In this document: in pieces, positions 44,495-56,720 of the stretch
Position numbering within the stretch: the stretch's first letter is position 1
How the letters are laid out: each line of letters starts with the position of its first letter
DNA from: Rhyacophila brunnea
Taxonomy: Eukaryota > Arthropoda > Insecta > Trichoptera > Rhyacophilidae
Assembly: GCA_022495005.1 (NCBI GenBank)
Contig: JAGYXB010001748.1
Coordinates: 496,001 to 560,000, forward strand
Reading direction: 5' to 3'
DNA: 64,000 nt
The notes under the pieces: model-generated
Databases searched by the model: none
The model's input: only the letters and a program-made list of their open reading frames with translations
What the model was told of the DNA's origin: nothing
Program-made: the position numbers and the translations under genes

Positions 44495-46760
44495 GGGTGA
44501 CTGCTATAGTAATTGGCCGTGTTATAGTAATTGGCCATTTCAACTTATAGTTGATAAAATAAGATGTTAGCCATCCTTTTCTTACATTTGTCGCCATGTA
44601 TAGCTCCTCCCCCTCTTCTTAGTATGCCATATTTCAGAAGTTACCACCAGAAGGTGCTAGTGTCTTTTTGGCTGTCAAACCTAAAAGTCTTTGAATTTGT
44701 GTGTAATTTCTTAAGAAATCCTTAACGTAAGCTGCTTTTGAAATACTTAAAAAACTCTATATCCCAGCATATATGTGTGTTTTTATATTTAAGATTATTT
44801 AAGATATTATTTAAGATATTCTATTGACTTGCATTGCATGGAAACCATGGATCTAATTGTTTTTGACATTTGCAGCAATTAATGTCACTTTTCAAGGGTG
44901 GCTAATAACTGTATCTGAAAAAGCGTGTTTTACAGTAGTTGGCCAATTATGCCAATAACTGTGTTTTAGAAAAATAAAAATAAATACGATTTTTTTTTAC
45001 ATATTCTGATAGAGCTATGAAAATTAGCTAATCCATATTTTTTTCGTATAATTGTGACACCAATGAACAGTTATTAGCCGGGTGGCCAATTACTATGTTC
45101 GTCATATGCCAACTACTGTTTTTTTTTGCAGATTGTACCTACATGATGTCAAAAAACCCCATATAGTAGCCAGCAGTTAGATAAAGCTCATGAAGAAATC
45201 AAAGATAATATATCTGTGAGAGCTACCGCGAAAAAAATATTGCATTCCTCGAGCTACTTTGCGATTCAAAATGAAAAATCCTACCAGTCGACCTGAATAT
45301 GGACCCCACCCATAATTAACCAAAGAAGAAGAAGAATGTGATCTTGCAGAATGGAAAATAATATATGCGACCAGGGAAACAAAGGATTTCCTAGAAAGAA
45401 GACGATATTGTGAATAGCGTGCAACTTTTTTAATGAAAAATCCACGACCGAACCCTTTTAACAATAATAAGCCAGGGATAGGTTGGTTGAAATGTTGTTT
45501 TAAAATGTCATGCAAATAGTCGAAAGAACGAGTGAAGCAAGTTCACGTGTATGCAATTGGTAAAGGAAAGACAAAAGAACGCATTTTTTGTATTATTTAC
45601 ATTATCAGCAAAATATGGCGACACTCGATTGCCAGTTCCAGATTCCAGTAATTTTATTCGTCGATGTACACAAAACGCATATGACGTACGAACTAAGTGT
45701 AATATTATGTAACACATTGCAAATCGACGTAATTGCATTATATCGTAATGCAACGAGAATACTTCAACTAGCAGATGTATCAGTTTTTGGACCGGTGAAG
45801 AAAATGTGGAAGAAGGCTGTCCATGAGTTGTCTCCAAAAACAATTTTGTTTCGAACAAGTTGTTAATAAAATTAAGCCGGAATAACTAATTAATGGTTTC
45901 AGGCATGTGCCCTCTTTTCCTTCAATACAAACGCTGTTGATTATACAAAATGATTAGCAAAACGAATTTTAACTAACCAAAATTCTAACATTGATATATA
46001 AATGAAGTCAAAACTATACCCTTTGATTTTTTCCATGAGGTTGTTGGTGAAGAGAGAATACAACAATTTGAGAATGGTACACACCAGATAGGCGGTGAAA
46101 AAAGCTCCAAAATTTCAAACGTTTTCTATCAATTGTGGCAATATTTTAATACATCATAAAGAACATACCCCAGAATTAGACACTTGTGTTATGTGGTACC
46201 AAGTGATGTATCTGCCATGATTTGGACATATCGACCAGAGAGAATCTATCAGAAGATTTTGACTTGATGGATACAGTAGAGATGCTTAACTTGTTTCGTA
46301 ATAGAGATTACTAAAAACTAGATTCTCTTATTAATTACTGACCATATAATTTTTTTGTATTTTTTCATATTTCGTCTATGTTTTTTTCAATTTAATATAT
46401 TTGTTCTATAAAATTCTCATGGTTTTCTTTATTTACTCTGAATTGATAATAATCAAAGGTTGTGTTAGCACTTTTAAGCACACATTTTGATCAGATTTGA
46501 AGTGGCCAATAACTATAGAAAGGGGGGGCCAATAGCTATAAAAAAGTGGCCAATTACTGCATTTTTGCTCCCCATCTAGATAAACCGTAATAATCAAAAA
46601 ATGGTCGAAGTAATGAAGTATGTATTAAACAAAATGAAAACGCAAAGCCTTGATCAGTACAATTCCATTATAAAACTTCAAAAATGTTAAATATCAAGAA
46701 AGTTATAATCAGCCAAAGTCAAAAAAATCCTTAACCGGCCAATAGCTATATGATTCACCC
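44495..46760 (+). mobile_element. Decayed pogo/Tigger-type DNA transposon
   Basis: The element begins GGGTGACTGCTATAGTAATT and ends with the inverse type (reverse complement GGGTGAATCATATAGCTATT). TA lies directly outside both ends (44493-44494 and 46761-46762), as expected for Tc1/mariner-superfamily insertion. It is 2266 bp long. Both terminal regions contain many TGGCCAATTACT-like words. The interior holds the broken transposase described separately. A pogo assignment fits the psq-type helix-turn-helix, the DDE-type domain and the TA duplication. Confidence 0.88.
45146..46140 (+). pseudogene. pogo-like transposase pseudogene
   Basis: Segments of a psq/CENP-B-type DDE transposase occur in order on the plus strand. 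The N-terminal helix-turn-helix (about 45171-45290) reads NISVRATAKKYCIPRATLRF. It is followed by LTKEEEE and, near 45460, by NPFNNNKPGIGWLK, the usual border of the CENP-B-like domain. An open stretch at 45588-45866 carries the DDE_1 region: PVILFVDVHKTHMTYEL (the D of the FVD motif is the second acidic site) and ILQLADVSVFGPVKKMWKKA. After 45895 come ACALFPFNTNAVDYTK and, near 46035, FFHEVVGEERIQQFENGT. The first catalytic region between about 45515 and 45588 is deleted, and frameshifts and stops separate the blocks, so it is inactive. Open frames on the opposite strand are shadows. Confidence 0.88.
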
Positions 46761-46762
46761 TA

Positions 46763-46927
46763 TAATGATTTTTATAATTTATTTCAATATATCATCTGTT
46801 TGTAATTTGTAGTAAGGGGAAATAATATTTCTGAATTACTTTCACATACAAATCCCTGTGTAGAGGTTTGGTCCCTCTTCAGTAAACGTAAAGAACGTTA
46901 TATTTTATCAACAGGCTTAAGTCTATA
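46763..46927. other. Spacer between pogo element and MITE
   Basis: AT-rich, nothing recognised. Confidence 0.3.
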
Positions 46928-47328
46928 TCGTGGGTATTCTGCGAAAAAGCACTAAGTCAAAATTTTGCTGTTTTGACTTAATGATGAGGTAATCTTATTA
47001 AGAGTACGCTCTATAGTCTACAAAAACACACACAGTCATATCTATAAAACTGGCGAATATAATTTATGTTATAAGTCAAAAAGACATACATCTATCCAGA
47101 GAAAAAGCACTAAATGGACTTAGTGCATTTGGTTCTCTCATTCTCAGGCTATATTCAGTATTCACACAATTTTGCGTGCGAAACTGCACTAAGTCATACT
47201 CAAAGCAATATCGCAGAAAGGAATTTGCCTTTTATATATAAAAAAAGTTAAGACCGTCCAAACTTTCAAACTCGATTATCTCAAAACTAGTATTTTTGAC
47301 TTAATGCTTATTCGCAGAATACCCACGA
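46928..47328. mobile_element. 401-bp MITE with about 38-bp terminal repeats and TA flanks
   Basis: TCGTGGGTATTCTGCGAAAA at the left matches, inverted, TTCGCAGAATACCCACGA at the right, and pairing continues through GCACTAAGTCAAAA / TTTTTGACTTAATGC. TA precedes 46928 and follows 47328. The motif GCACTAAGTCA (or its inverse, TGACTTAGTGC) recurs internally near 47117-47128 and 47186-47196, giving iterated subterminal sites. Confidence 0.88.
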
Positions 47329-49020
47329 TATGTACCTACCTAGTATGGGTCTACTCTCCCGTATACATTTTAAACTAAGTTAAAATACACCAAAATTGTA
47401 TATATTATTTGGATTCAATTATTAAACTAGATTAAACTTAAAAACAATAAATCCGCACTTAGGTACAAGTTACGAGTATAACTGAAGTGGCAATATACCA
47501 TTCAATGTTTAAAAAGGCAGTATTTTAATGTTAAAATTGCGCAGTAAAAGAAAAATAAGTCGTTTTCGTTTTTTTTATTTGAGTGAATCTATTTACGTAG
47601 CCAATGAACAAAAAGTTAAGTTTTTTCTTAACTGAGTCGATGTTCAAACTGAAGTTTTTCCCAGTCTTTCAATACAAAGAAAATAGTCGATACGTCGCTC
47701 AACTTAAATTAAGAAGAAGGTTGAGAAGGTTCAAGGCAATATGACAACGGATGATAATATATACAAAGTTACTTAAATGCTACATGCCTTATTGTTTATA
47801 ATATACCTATATACTTAAAGTAAAATACTGCAATGACTGTACAAGGTAAATATAAAAACTATAGTTTGTGAAGTACCTAATTGAATATTTACTGTCGTTA
47901 AATTCTATTGACGAAGATAAATTTTAATGGATGTAAAATATAATATATCTAAGTTATAATGGTAGAAACTAATTACTTATTTAAGTATTAGTAAATTGTA
48001 ATTAACAGATGTAGCATTTCTATTAGTCACGTGAAGTCATCAAAATAATTAATATATGCTTCGAGAGTAAGTAAACTAGACACAAATAATAACAACTTTA
48101 ACCTTCAATATAAATATAAGTAGATATATTAAGTATATCATTTGAATTTAGAGACGTACGAATATATCCCAGAAACAGAATAAGAAAACGATAAAATAGA
48201 ATAAAACAATATGTCTAAAGCATTTGGTGTTTACTTGGTGGTATTTCGTTATATTTTTTATCTATAAAATTTTACCAAGTATGTACTTAATAATATAGTA
48301 TTTTGTTAAAATTTACTGTGTGAACGAAATACGTACTCTATACGTCGTACGAACCTTGTTTCCGGAGTCGATAATAAATACCTACATTACATAATATATT
48401 ATTTATTGTCCCAATAAATTAGGGAAACCACACTAACTTATAAACGCCTCTTTGTTGATTTTTTAATGCTTTCACTTAGATTTATACAATCCCGAAGTAA
48501 CTTCCGATTGAATTTAGCATATTTTTTAAACAATTTAATACACTCATATATATTATATTTTTATTGATGTTAACCTAACTTTCTTAAATCTTCTGTATAT
48601 TAAGTAGATATATATACTTACTTATTTAATAGAAAACAATAATTTTATAATAAAATTATTATTTCATTTGTATCTCCTGTAATATTGAAAATCACTTTGA
48701 CTTAACAATATCGATAATATCTAAATATACTTACATATTATATGATACCTAATCTATCTCCATGTAATTAATTAGTTAACTTTCAACAGCCTGTTTCCTG
48801 TTTTCAACAGATTTTTATTTTTAGATTCATGTACTCGTACCTTTTGATAACAACGTAGTTATTCAAATATACCTCAGTAAAAATAAAACAAATTTATATT
48901 ACGGGGGCTATAGTACTCGTACCTACTAAAAGATTATATTTAATACAAATTGGTTTTCAACAATGCTCATACGGAAAAAAATGTGGATAGGAGAACAAAA
49001 AGAACACATTATTTTTAAAT
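47329..49020. other. AT-rich sequence, nothing recognised
   Basis: No gene or repeat could be supported. Confidence 0.35.
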
Positions 49021-49205
49021 AGATATTGGCAAACGTGGGTGGATGCCAACCGCCCCGGGACCTTTCACCCCCACCCCCCATCTGCGCCACTGCCGCCCAG
49101 CATAGCCACCCGCCGATTTGCGACCAATCTTTCGCAAGGACGCCCTTTGGCGGACCTGTACGTGCGGCAAATGTTACCCCATCATAACACCACTGAGCCT
49201 TGGAA
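49021..49205. other. GC-rich block, probably a transposon or LINE fragment
   Basis: An abrupt GC-rich stretch in AT-rich DNA: CCAACCGCCCCGGGACC, ACCCCCACCCCCCATC, TGCGCCACTGCCGCCCAG. The GCGCCACTG word and C-rich run resemble ends of dispersed elements. Both strands have short open stretches but no recognisable domain. Confidence 0.35.
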
Positions 49206-50280
49206 CATGTTTTGATTTTTAAAATAACCGATTATTGAAAGGTTAGAGGGATATTTAAAATTTGTGGATTTATGAATGACCCCATCAAAGGACACGTTTT
49301 GATAGTAATTCACTATAAAACGGAAAGAGAATACTTAAATTTAATGCTAATCATCATCATCAGCCAACCGGTTGACTACTGAATAAACTGAATAAAATAC
49401 TCACAAACATTTCGATGCTATATCACGTTAATAGCTCTTTGTCCATTATGTACCTACCACCTTCACTAGATTACCGAATTTTTCCAGCAATTTTATCGTA
49501 CTTGAGCAAGACACCCGTTCTATTAACATCATATTGGAGACTTTCGTAGGCACATTACTTTTAGCATAATTCTCTTGTCCTTACGCCTAACATGCATATT
49601 TACATTCCACTTGCCATCACATGATATTATTTAACCTTTAAATTTCACAATTCGGTTTTATTATTAGAATGAGATTGTACATTTAACATCTAGTTTAGTG
49701 TTTCTGCCATAGGCTTAATTTTATTTTGAGCTAGTGGAGTAACTCATTATCAAAGAAAGATTGTAAAACAAAAGTTAATCAATATAATAATAATAGTAGG
49801 TAAAAACAAATACAGTACCTACCGATTCATTAAAATTAAATGTATTTTTTTTCCTTTTACAATATAAATAAATGCTATAGGTATCTGTAGGTAGGTACTC
49901 AGAAGTAAAAGATCGTATGTCACATTTATTAGAAATTTTTCAGGAGAGAGCAAACTGTAAAACAATACAATGTGTTATTCTATTTTTCTAATCACCAATG
50001 GAATATTATTGTTGTATAATAATTCTATTTTGTTTTTTGGTATCAGACTTACGACTTCTAAAAGAACATTAGACACCCGACTTAATACAATGGCTTACTT
50101 CGTAAAAAGGGACCCCTGACATTTTACTTCAGGTGTATTAATATTTAACAATAACAGTTATTATGTACCTAAACTTATTTAAAACACAGGAATATACCTA
50201 TCGAATTATGATAATAAATAAAATGAGTATAAATTTGTTTTTTACTTTGTAATTAGGAAATATATTTTGGTAATCAAAAG
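49206..50280. other. AT-rich sequence, nothing recognised
   Basis: A weak ATCATCATCATCAGCC word at about 49350 may be another eroded LINE tail. Confidence 0.3.
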
Positions 50281-50289
50281 CATGGATTG

Positions 50290-50480
50290 TATTCTTACGT
50301 AAAGGTTAAGCGTCAATTACATTGAGCTTCTTTACGAGCTGTTTGTTGGCGAATTTAAAAGCGGGCGATTCAGCTACTGCGATTTGATGATTACACACAA
50401 AACTTTCCATTCGCTGAGAAGCCACAAGCCAGCGACTATTTTGACAGAACGTAGTTCGTTTTTTTACCGGGAGGTTGCTA
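50290..50480. promoter_or_regulatory. Candidate conserved non-coding island
   Basis: Balanced composition with TTACGAGCTGTTTGTTGGCG, AGCGGGCGATTCAGCTACTG and CCACAAGCCAGCGACTATT. It is non-coding on both strands. A TTTGTTGGC (forkhead-like) and TTTGATGATTACA word are present. Function is inference. Confidence 0.22.
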
Positions 50481-50850
50481 CTGCGCTCTACTGCGCATAA
50501 AATATACTAAGTATCATATTAATATCATTATTTATATTTGTTCTACAAAAAATCAGTTGCAAAGAGATACAATACCTACATATTATTATAATATTTTGTA
50601 TTGTTTTAATAAAATGTATGAGAGTTTTTAACAGTTTCATAGTAAATTTATAACATTTTGTGTGAGTCTCTTATGGAATAGTACAAATCCCACATTAATT
50701 CGAATTGAAATTCATGCCGTAGAATAATCGGTGGACAGTATTTTTAATATTATTAACATTATTTGAACTACCTACTATATATACTTGTATCTGTACTTCG
50801 TTGAACTTCTATAGATGTATAATTTTATTGTCAGTATTGTCACTCCTTTT

Positions 50851-51434
50851 CAGTGGAGAAGGGTGGAGGTAGGCTGTTGAGATTCGCTATAAATAGTGCA
50901 CACTAAACTTTTTTATTCATATGTATTTGTTTTTATTGAACTAAGACTACAATTTACAGATGGTGTTAGTTAGTTTTTAAAAATCAATTAAACCCTGCCT
51001 AAACGAAACCATAATAGTTTAGGTTTAATTTGGGCAATACGACAAAATTTTGTACACTTTTTCATTCATAGTTATTTGTTTTCGTTGGATTAAAAATACG
51101 TATTACACATATTGTTGGTTAATTTTTTTATTCATTAAGCCCTGACTAAGTCAAACTATAATAAATAAAAAATATTATTCTATTTATAAAATATTCAAAG
51201 TTATGTATGATTTAATTGCATAATTTTAGATATTTTATAGATAGACATGTATTTTTTGACTATTATCTATTATGGCTTGGTTTCTCAGGGCTTAATTGAA
51301 TTTTAAAAACTAACCATCACCATCTGTAAATTATTGTAGTCTTGTTTCAATGAAAACAAATATGTATGTCTAAAAAGTTTAATGTGCACTGTTTATGGCG
51401 GATCTTAACAGCCTACCTCCACCTTTCGCCACTG
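50851..51434. mobile_element. hAT-type foldback MITE with long arms and internal duplication
   Basis: CAGTGGAGAAGGGTGGAGGT at the left pairs with ACCTCCACCTTTCGCCACTG at the right. Inverted similarity continues for about 140 bp (AGGCTGTTGAGATTCG, AGTGCACACTAAACTTTTT, GACTACAATTTACAGATGGTG, TTAGTTTTTAAA). The flanking octamers CTCCTTTT and CTGCTTTT differ at one position, as a hAT target duplication would. The left arm also contains a second, diverged direct copy of the unit at about 51055-51165, so the element has both inverted and tandem structure. Open frames at 51366-51628 start inside its right end and are not genes. Confidence 0.85.
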
Positions 51435-51605
51435 CTGCTTTTGTATGTTTATATTATGTTCTCTTTATATATTTTCATTTTTATCGCTTTTATTACTTGT
51501 TTTCTTCTTTATATTTATGTTTCATGTCATGTTGTGAACGTCTTAAACTTATAATTTGTGATGTCCACAGTATGCTAAAAATAAATAAATTGAAATTGAA
51601 ATTTG
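51435..51605 (+). repeat. Possible LINE or retroposon tail
   Basis: A T-rich, stop-poor stretch ends in AAAATAAATAAATTGAAATTGAAATTTG. Short ATTGAA-type tandem tails are common at the 3' ends of insect LINEs. No upstream reverse transcriptase is seen. Confidence 0.3.
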
Positions 51606-53165
51606 TATCGTCTACTTACACGATGTAATATTATGATGTTGGTAGTTATTTACAACTAAACGTTTTAATTAATATACGACTGTAATTATAATTATAATCT
51701 TACTCGTTTGTTATATTACTATACTATACAATTGGCTGCATTGTAAAAATTCTAAATTATAAGTTATCACGGTTTATCTCTTAGTACAAAAGACTCTTTG
51801 ATGTTGACTTTAACCTTCGTCCGTAGTATTTTTTTTTTTAAAGTGAATACATACTTATGACGTCAAAATAACGTTGAATACATTCATAGGATAGTGCTTA
51901 TTTAAAATATATTACGGCAACAACTTATTATATTAATAAAATTACGGTTTATTTTTCAAACTAATTAATAAAATATCTCCTAAAATTAATAGGAACCCAT
52001 GCTAATTTTAAGTAATGTTATACTAGTGCCAAAAAGTGCATGTTGAAGAGGCAGTAATAAGAGTCCTAGAACAGTCATATTTACGGGACTTGAATTTGAA
52101 TTTTGTTTAATCATTAGTATTTTACTAAACAAAAAATATTATATTTTAAGTAAATACTATTTTATAATAGATATTTCACTAAAAAGACAACATGCACTAA
52201 AATCGATAAGTTACCAAAAATTAAAGGATGCTCAACCGGGTCTAACTTGCGCTAAAAAAAACTACGGCTTCATTAGTTGGCTCTCTTATCCAATAGGCCA
52301 CTCGAAGTGAATCAACTATATGTAAAATAGTATGTTAAACAATCTTCTTATAGTGCTGCGTAGTTTGTGAAAGCATGCTGAGTTCTTTCATACAATAAAG
52401 CAAACAGCACTTTAGATCTCAGAGCAAATAGCATCAAAATTTTGGATTATCCCAAGCCTTTCTATGCATATAGTAGAAGATTCGACATACTTGACAGTAT
52501 AATACCCATGTATATGTTAATCATAATTTTGATACTTATATGCGTATGGCTGTATTGCTATTTTTTATCCTTGAAATGTCTTTTTCTAAGAAGATGGCTT
52601 TAAATAATAACATAATATCTAGTATGGAATCTTGGCCACTGTGTTATACTATACACATATGTGAATAGCCATTTTACAATGAAAACACTAATCTTTTTAG
52701 TGAATGTCACAAATTAAATTTTTAGTTAATAGCAATAATTTTATTTGCAATGCCACTGTTTATTTAAAAAAACGAAAAGACCTCTATTTTGAGTTTTTCG
52801 TGCATGTGATTGTAAATTTTAAAAACATGGCAGTTAGCCCATTGCCATTATTTCGATATTTTTATAATAAAAGTCTTAAATTAATTTTATTGGATTTGCT
52901 TGAAATAAATGAAGAAATATCTAAAAAGAAGTCAGCCAATAACAAAATCGAATAATATGTTCGTTCATCGCTGTTATTAAACTCACCGCGAAATTCACTA
53001 TTATGTTTTTTTAGAAACAGTGTTTTTTTTTTTAAATAAATACATTAAATCTTGAATCATTTAAATATATTTTCGCTGCATAATAAAAACTTAATAAACC
53101 AAATTTTAACGGTAAACATACTCAACCCATAATATTATGTACTTAATTCTTTAACAAATTTATCA
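51606..53165. other. AT-rich sequence, nothing recognised
   Basis: An open plus-strand frame at 52704-52955 is Lys/Phe/Leu/Ile-rich and is probably chance. Confidence 0.35.
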
Positions 53166-53169
53166 TACA

Positions 53170-53330
53170 TTTTTTTTAGTTTTTGACCATAATAAAAAAT
53201 ATTTTTCTTTTTAATGGCAGGAATATGCGTATTGATTAATTAAAATACTTTAAAATGTTAATAATTATCCATATAGGTACTATCTTAAAATTACAAGCTT
53301 CGTATTTTTCCGTCAGGTGCTTCTGGTATT
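53170..53330 (-). mobile_element. Diverged fragment of the foldback family (right-arm type)
   Basis: AATAAAAAATATTTTTCTTT, TTAATGG, and then, after unrelated or diverged sequence, ACAAGCTTCGTATTTTTCCG and TCAGGTGC match the right arm of the 8119-8981 element. The TTAA terminus is missing. Confidence 0.75.
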
Positions 53331-55780
53331 CACCGTATTGATAATGTTTTAAGAACCGTAATAACCATCTACAAAAAAACTGAAACCTTTAAAATTAATA
53401 TCGTTGATATTGGTTATTAGTATTTTAAAATTAAATTGTCAATTAATAAAAAAAATCTTAAGTCAAGGTCAAGATTAGTAAGATTAGTAGATTTAATAAT
53501 TCAGTACACTTGATTCGGACTTGTAGAAACCGTCGAATAAATGCAACCTAATTTCAATAAATTAATCGATAGAAGTTTTAAAAAACGATAAATAAATATA
53601 TAACACATAACCGGTTTAAAAAAAACTTTATTGCGCTGATATATTTAAAAAAAAATGTGAATGATAATATACAGTCACATATTCAGGATCATGACTATCG
53701 TATAAATTATTATTTATCACAATAAAATATTACTTATTGGAAGTTTTTGAGTTATGTATGTTGACAGTAATTGTTAGAGGTTATAAACCCATCATCAGAA
53801 TTAAGAATAGTCCAAAGAAAAATTGAACTTAATATCTAAACAGTGAATGCTCTCGAGTTGAGTATCTTCGTGGAGTTGGTAGCGGTATTCCAAGAAAAAC
53901 ACGTGATTAGTCCTAATATAATAATAAATAGCATCGTTAGAGAAGAGGGGGTGGGGTTTATGGTGCGGTACTAAGAGATGTTTGTTTATGCGTACCCATA
54001 TAAAATATATTAAAATTATTGTAAGATTAATTAACAAATATTAAACAGGTCGACATCTACGAGTACATGGAGTCTTCTACCACGAAAATGGCGATTAAGT
54101 TATTAAAATTACTTATAATAATACGAAATATAAAGAATCTTTAAAATATTCTGACTGTAAGTACTCACTCCCAAGTGCTTATGTTCGTTTTTTATTTAGC
54201 GCATTATCACTTTGCGGTTTATATATTCCATCTTGAAAACGAAAAATAATAGGTAAGTACTTTTGTTAAGCATTCAGTATGATCAATGCACGAGTATAAT
54301 ATGAGTAAGTCAAAGTGAAACTGAGTGAATAAACCCGATGCTGATTTTTATTAAAGAAATTTGAGTATTAACGATATTATATTATGTTCGTTTTCAATTA
54401 GCATAATGTCTTTCCACCGAGAATTGTCAGGATTTAGCTTCTACAATTTAATTATAAATAGGCACGTCTAATGGCTTTTACAATTAAACATTTCATTTTC
54501 TTCGCCGTATCCCATGGAAAATGTAAGATTTCTGACGACCTAAATGTATTTTGAATAAATATTTATGGTAATCAGTTCATTTGAATTAAATAAAACAATA
54601 ATATTTTAAATATTATGAAGATGCTACAGACAAAACTTAATGAACAGTGATCCAAGAAACAACAAATTAGTCTTAGATTAAAATTGAACAAATAAATTGA
54701 AAATATGTAAATTTTGAAAGTATTCTGTAGTACAAACTCAAAGAAAATTTGAATTCTTGAATATTACAACTGAATGAAATGGAAAAACTCATTAAAATAT
54801 TTTGATTGGCTTGTAAAACAAGCTTTATTATGAATTTGTTACAGATTCTATTCGAATTTCCAATGTTGGCTTCAAAATTAAAAAAAAAAACAAACAGTCA
54901 AAAGTTCCACAATGGTACCTAGTATATTTTCTATTTCTTATAACTTACGTGGGTACTAACAAATTATTACCAAAAAACTTCCTACGCAAATACCTCCGTA
55001 ATATATACTTACGTTTTATATTATATAATATTAATTAAAGGCAAAAAATACCGACTTTTTTTAAAAATTTACAAAGCAAAACCCAAAAAAAAGTTTTTTT
55101 TTAAATATTCAAATGTAATCGTACGTAAAAGCAAAATATGAGTCTTTTTTATGAGTGTGTGTGCGTGTATAAATCTCTAAAGACCTTACATAAAGCAATA
55201 TGTTTTCAAAGAGCTCATTCTATACAAATTTCAATATTACAAGACCAATACCTAATGATCGTTTTGCTTTTTAAATTCTATTATATGGGTCAGTAGGTAA
55301 TGAAGGAAAACAAAAAATATCCACGCTGTCAAAATCTAAAAATGGCAGATATGCGCAAGGTCAAAAATAATGGTTTTCGTAGGGGTTTTCAATAATATGA
55401 AACATTAGTACCTACCTTTCATTAATTTCATATCAAGTACAAGTTTGAGCATATTGAGCGTAATAATTCAACAGAAAATTTACAAACGTTGTTATAAAAA
55501 GTTCTTTTTATCTTGTAATTATTTAAATTAAGTCTTGAAAAAAGCTATATGGTATGTTAAATATCTACTAATCTTTCCAATCCTCACAATCGTCTCCGGT
55601 TTAGTAAGTACCTATATTGTTTATTTTGGTATTTTCTATGAGTTTTACGTACTGAAGTATACAAAAAAATAAAAAACCTTGTTGACATCCTACACCATTA
55701 TTAGTTACATATTTATTTTTCGAGTGTATAATATATATGTGGAAAGTGCATGTGTCGTCAGGCACAACCAAACCAACATT
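53331..55780. other. AT-rich sequence, nothing recognised
   Basis: Short GC-richer patches at about 53935-53960 and 55320-55380 carry no recognisable feature. Open frames at 53801-54037 are compositionally AT-driven. Confidence 0.35.
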
Positions 55781-55849
55781 AATTAATATTTCTGAGATGA
55801 TACAGTTTTGTTCTCATGCTGTGCTGTAAAATAGAGCATCCAAATTAAA

Positions 55850-55940
55850 CCGAGTAACATCTTGTGACAGTGCCAACTCAACTCTGGCGGAGCTGCAGAC
55901 AATTCGTCTCCGTGCAGTTCACCCGGAGAAACTTTTCATC
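55850..55940. other. Short coding-like patch of uncertain strand
   Basis: The plus strand reads RVTSCDSANSTLAELQTIRL, then RAVHPEKLFI and a stop. The minus strand has a good acceptor (TTATTTTTTTCAG) at its upstream border and is also open in one frame. The base composition is unlike the flanks. This may be a small exon or an old element. Confidence 0.25.
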
Positions 55941-56173
55941 TGAAAAAAATAACTCAATTTTCCACGATATTGTTATATTGTTGTTTTACATTATTTGTTA
56001 TGTTATATTATCATAAGTCATATAAATGATAAAATTGACTTACGACATTAAATTGCATACATTTACACGTCATGCTTGAGGCATACTTATATATTATATT
56101 ATTTAATAAGTACGTAGGTACTACGATTCACCAGTCACATATATTTTTTGAGTTAATTTGGTAGCGATTATGT

Positions 56174-56250
56174 ATGGCATGAGTATATTAATTGCTAAAG
56201 TACTTTGGCTGGAATCCAATGAATGCGGGTTCGAGTTCCGCTCCTTACTA
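56174..56250 (+). repeat. tRNA-like unit, SINE family C copy 4
   Basis: CCAATGAATGCGGGTTCGAG followed by TTCCGCTCCTTAC contains a canonical B box GGTTCGAGTTC. The A-box region is degenerate. An AT-rich tail (TAATAATAATGTTTTATAAA) follows, as in the other copies. Confidence 0.6.
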
Positions 56251-56454
56251 ATAATAATGTTTTATAAAATATTTTTCAGGTACGTTTCTGAGGTATTCCA
56301 ATTTATTATCCCTCCGTTAACAATGTCATCCTGATCGGTTGATACAGGTCCTAATCGGTGTTAAAATATAGCAGAGCGCTTGTTTATGAAGCGGTGAGTA
56401 TGATATCAAAACCCGATTCAATATTTACTTGATTCAATTGATGCAGTATGGACC

Positions 56455-56720
56455 CTATTGATTAGGCCCCACAGATGGTGAACTTTTTGTGCTTATCTGC
56501 CAATAAACTTTTAATTGTTTGTAATAATTGGTGGTGTGTCTTGTCGGGACCTTTTTACCTTTCTTTTTTAGGTCCGAACGATTTTCCCACGAAAATAACA
56601 TGTCTATCCAAAAGCTAGAGTTTTTTTTTAAATCCCGTTCCAAAAACAAATCGATATATCCACTGAGAATCTACATCGAATTCCCAGTTTTATCAGGTGT
56701 AATGTATCGCCCTTGAAAAT
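56455..56720. other. Coding-like block, both strands open, identity unknown
   Basis: The minus strand reads FLERDLKKNSSFWIDMLF, SWENRSDLKKKGKKVPTRH and TTNYYKQLKVYWQ in one frame. The plus strand is open for 62 codons. The minus peptide is charged and better mixed than expected from noise. A decayed transposon protein is possible. No motif was recognised. Confidence 0.25.

Noticed and set aside
45177..45858. Minus-strand open frames of 112 and 116 codons
   Set aside because: They are antisense shadows of the pogo-like transposase remains, which carry recognisable motifs on the plus strand.
51366..51628. Plus-strand frames of 62 and 77 codons
   Set aside because: They begin in the right terminal repeat of the hAT foldback and continue into T-rich sequence. 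No domain.
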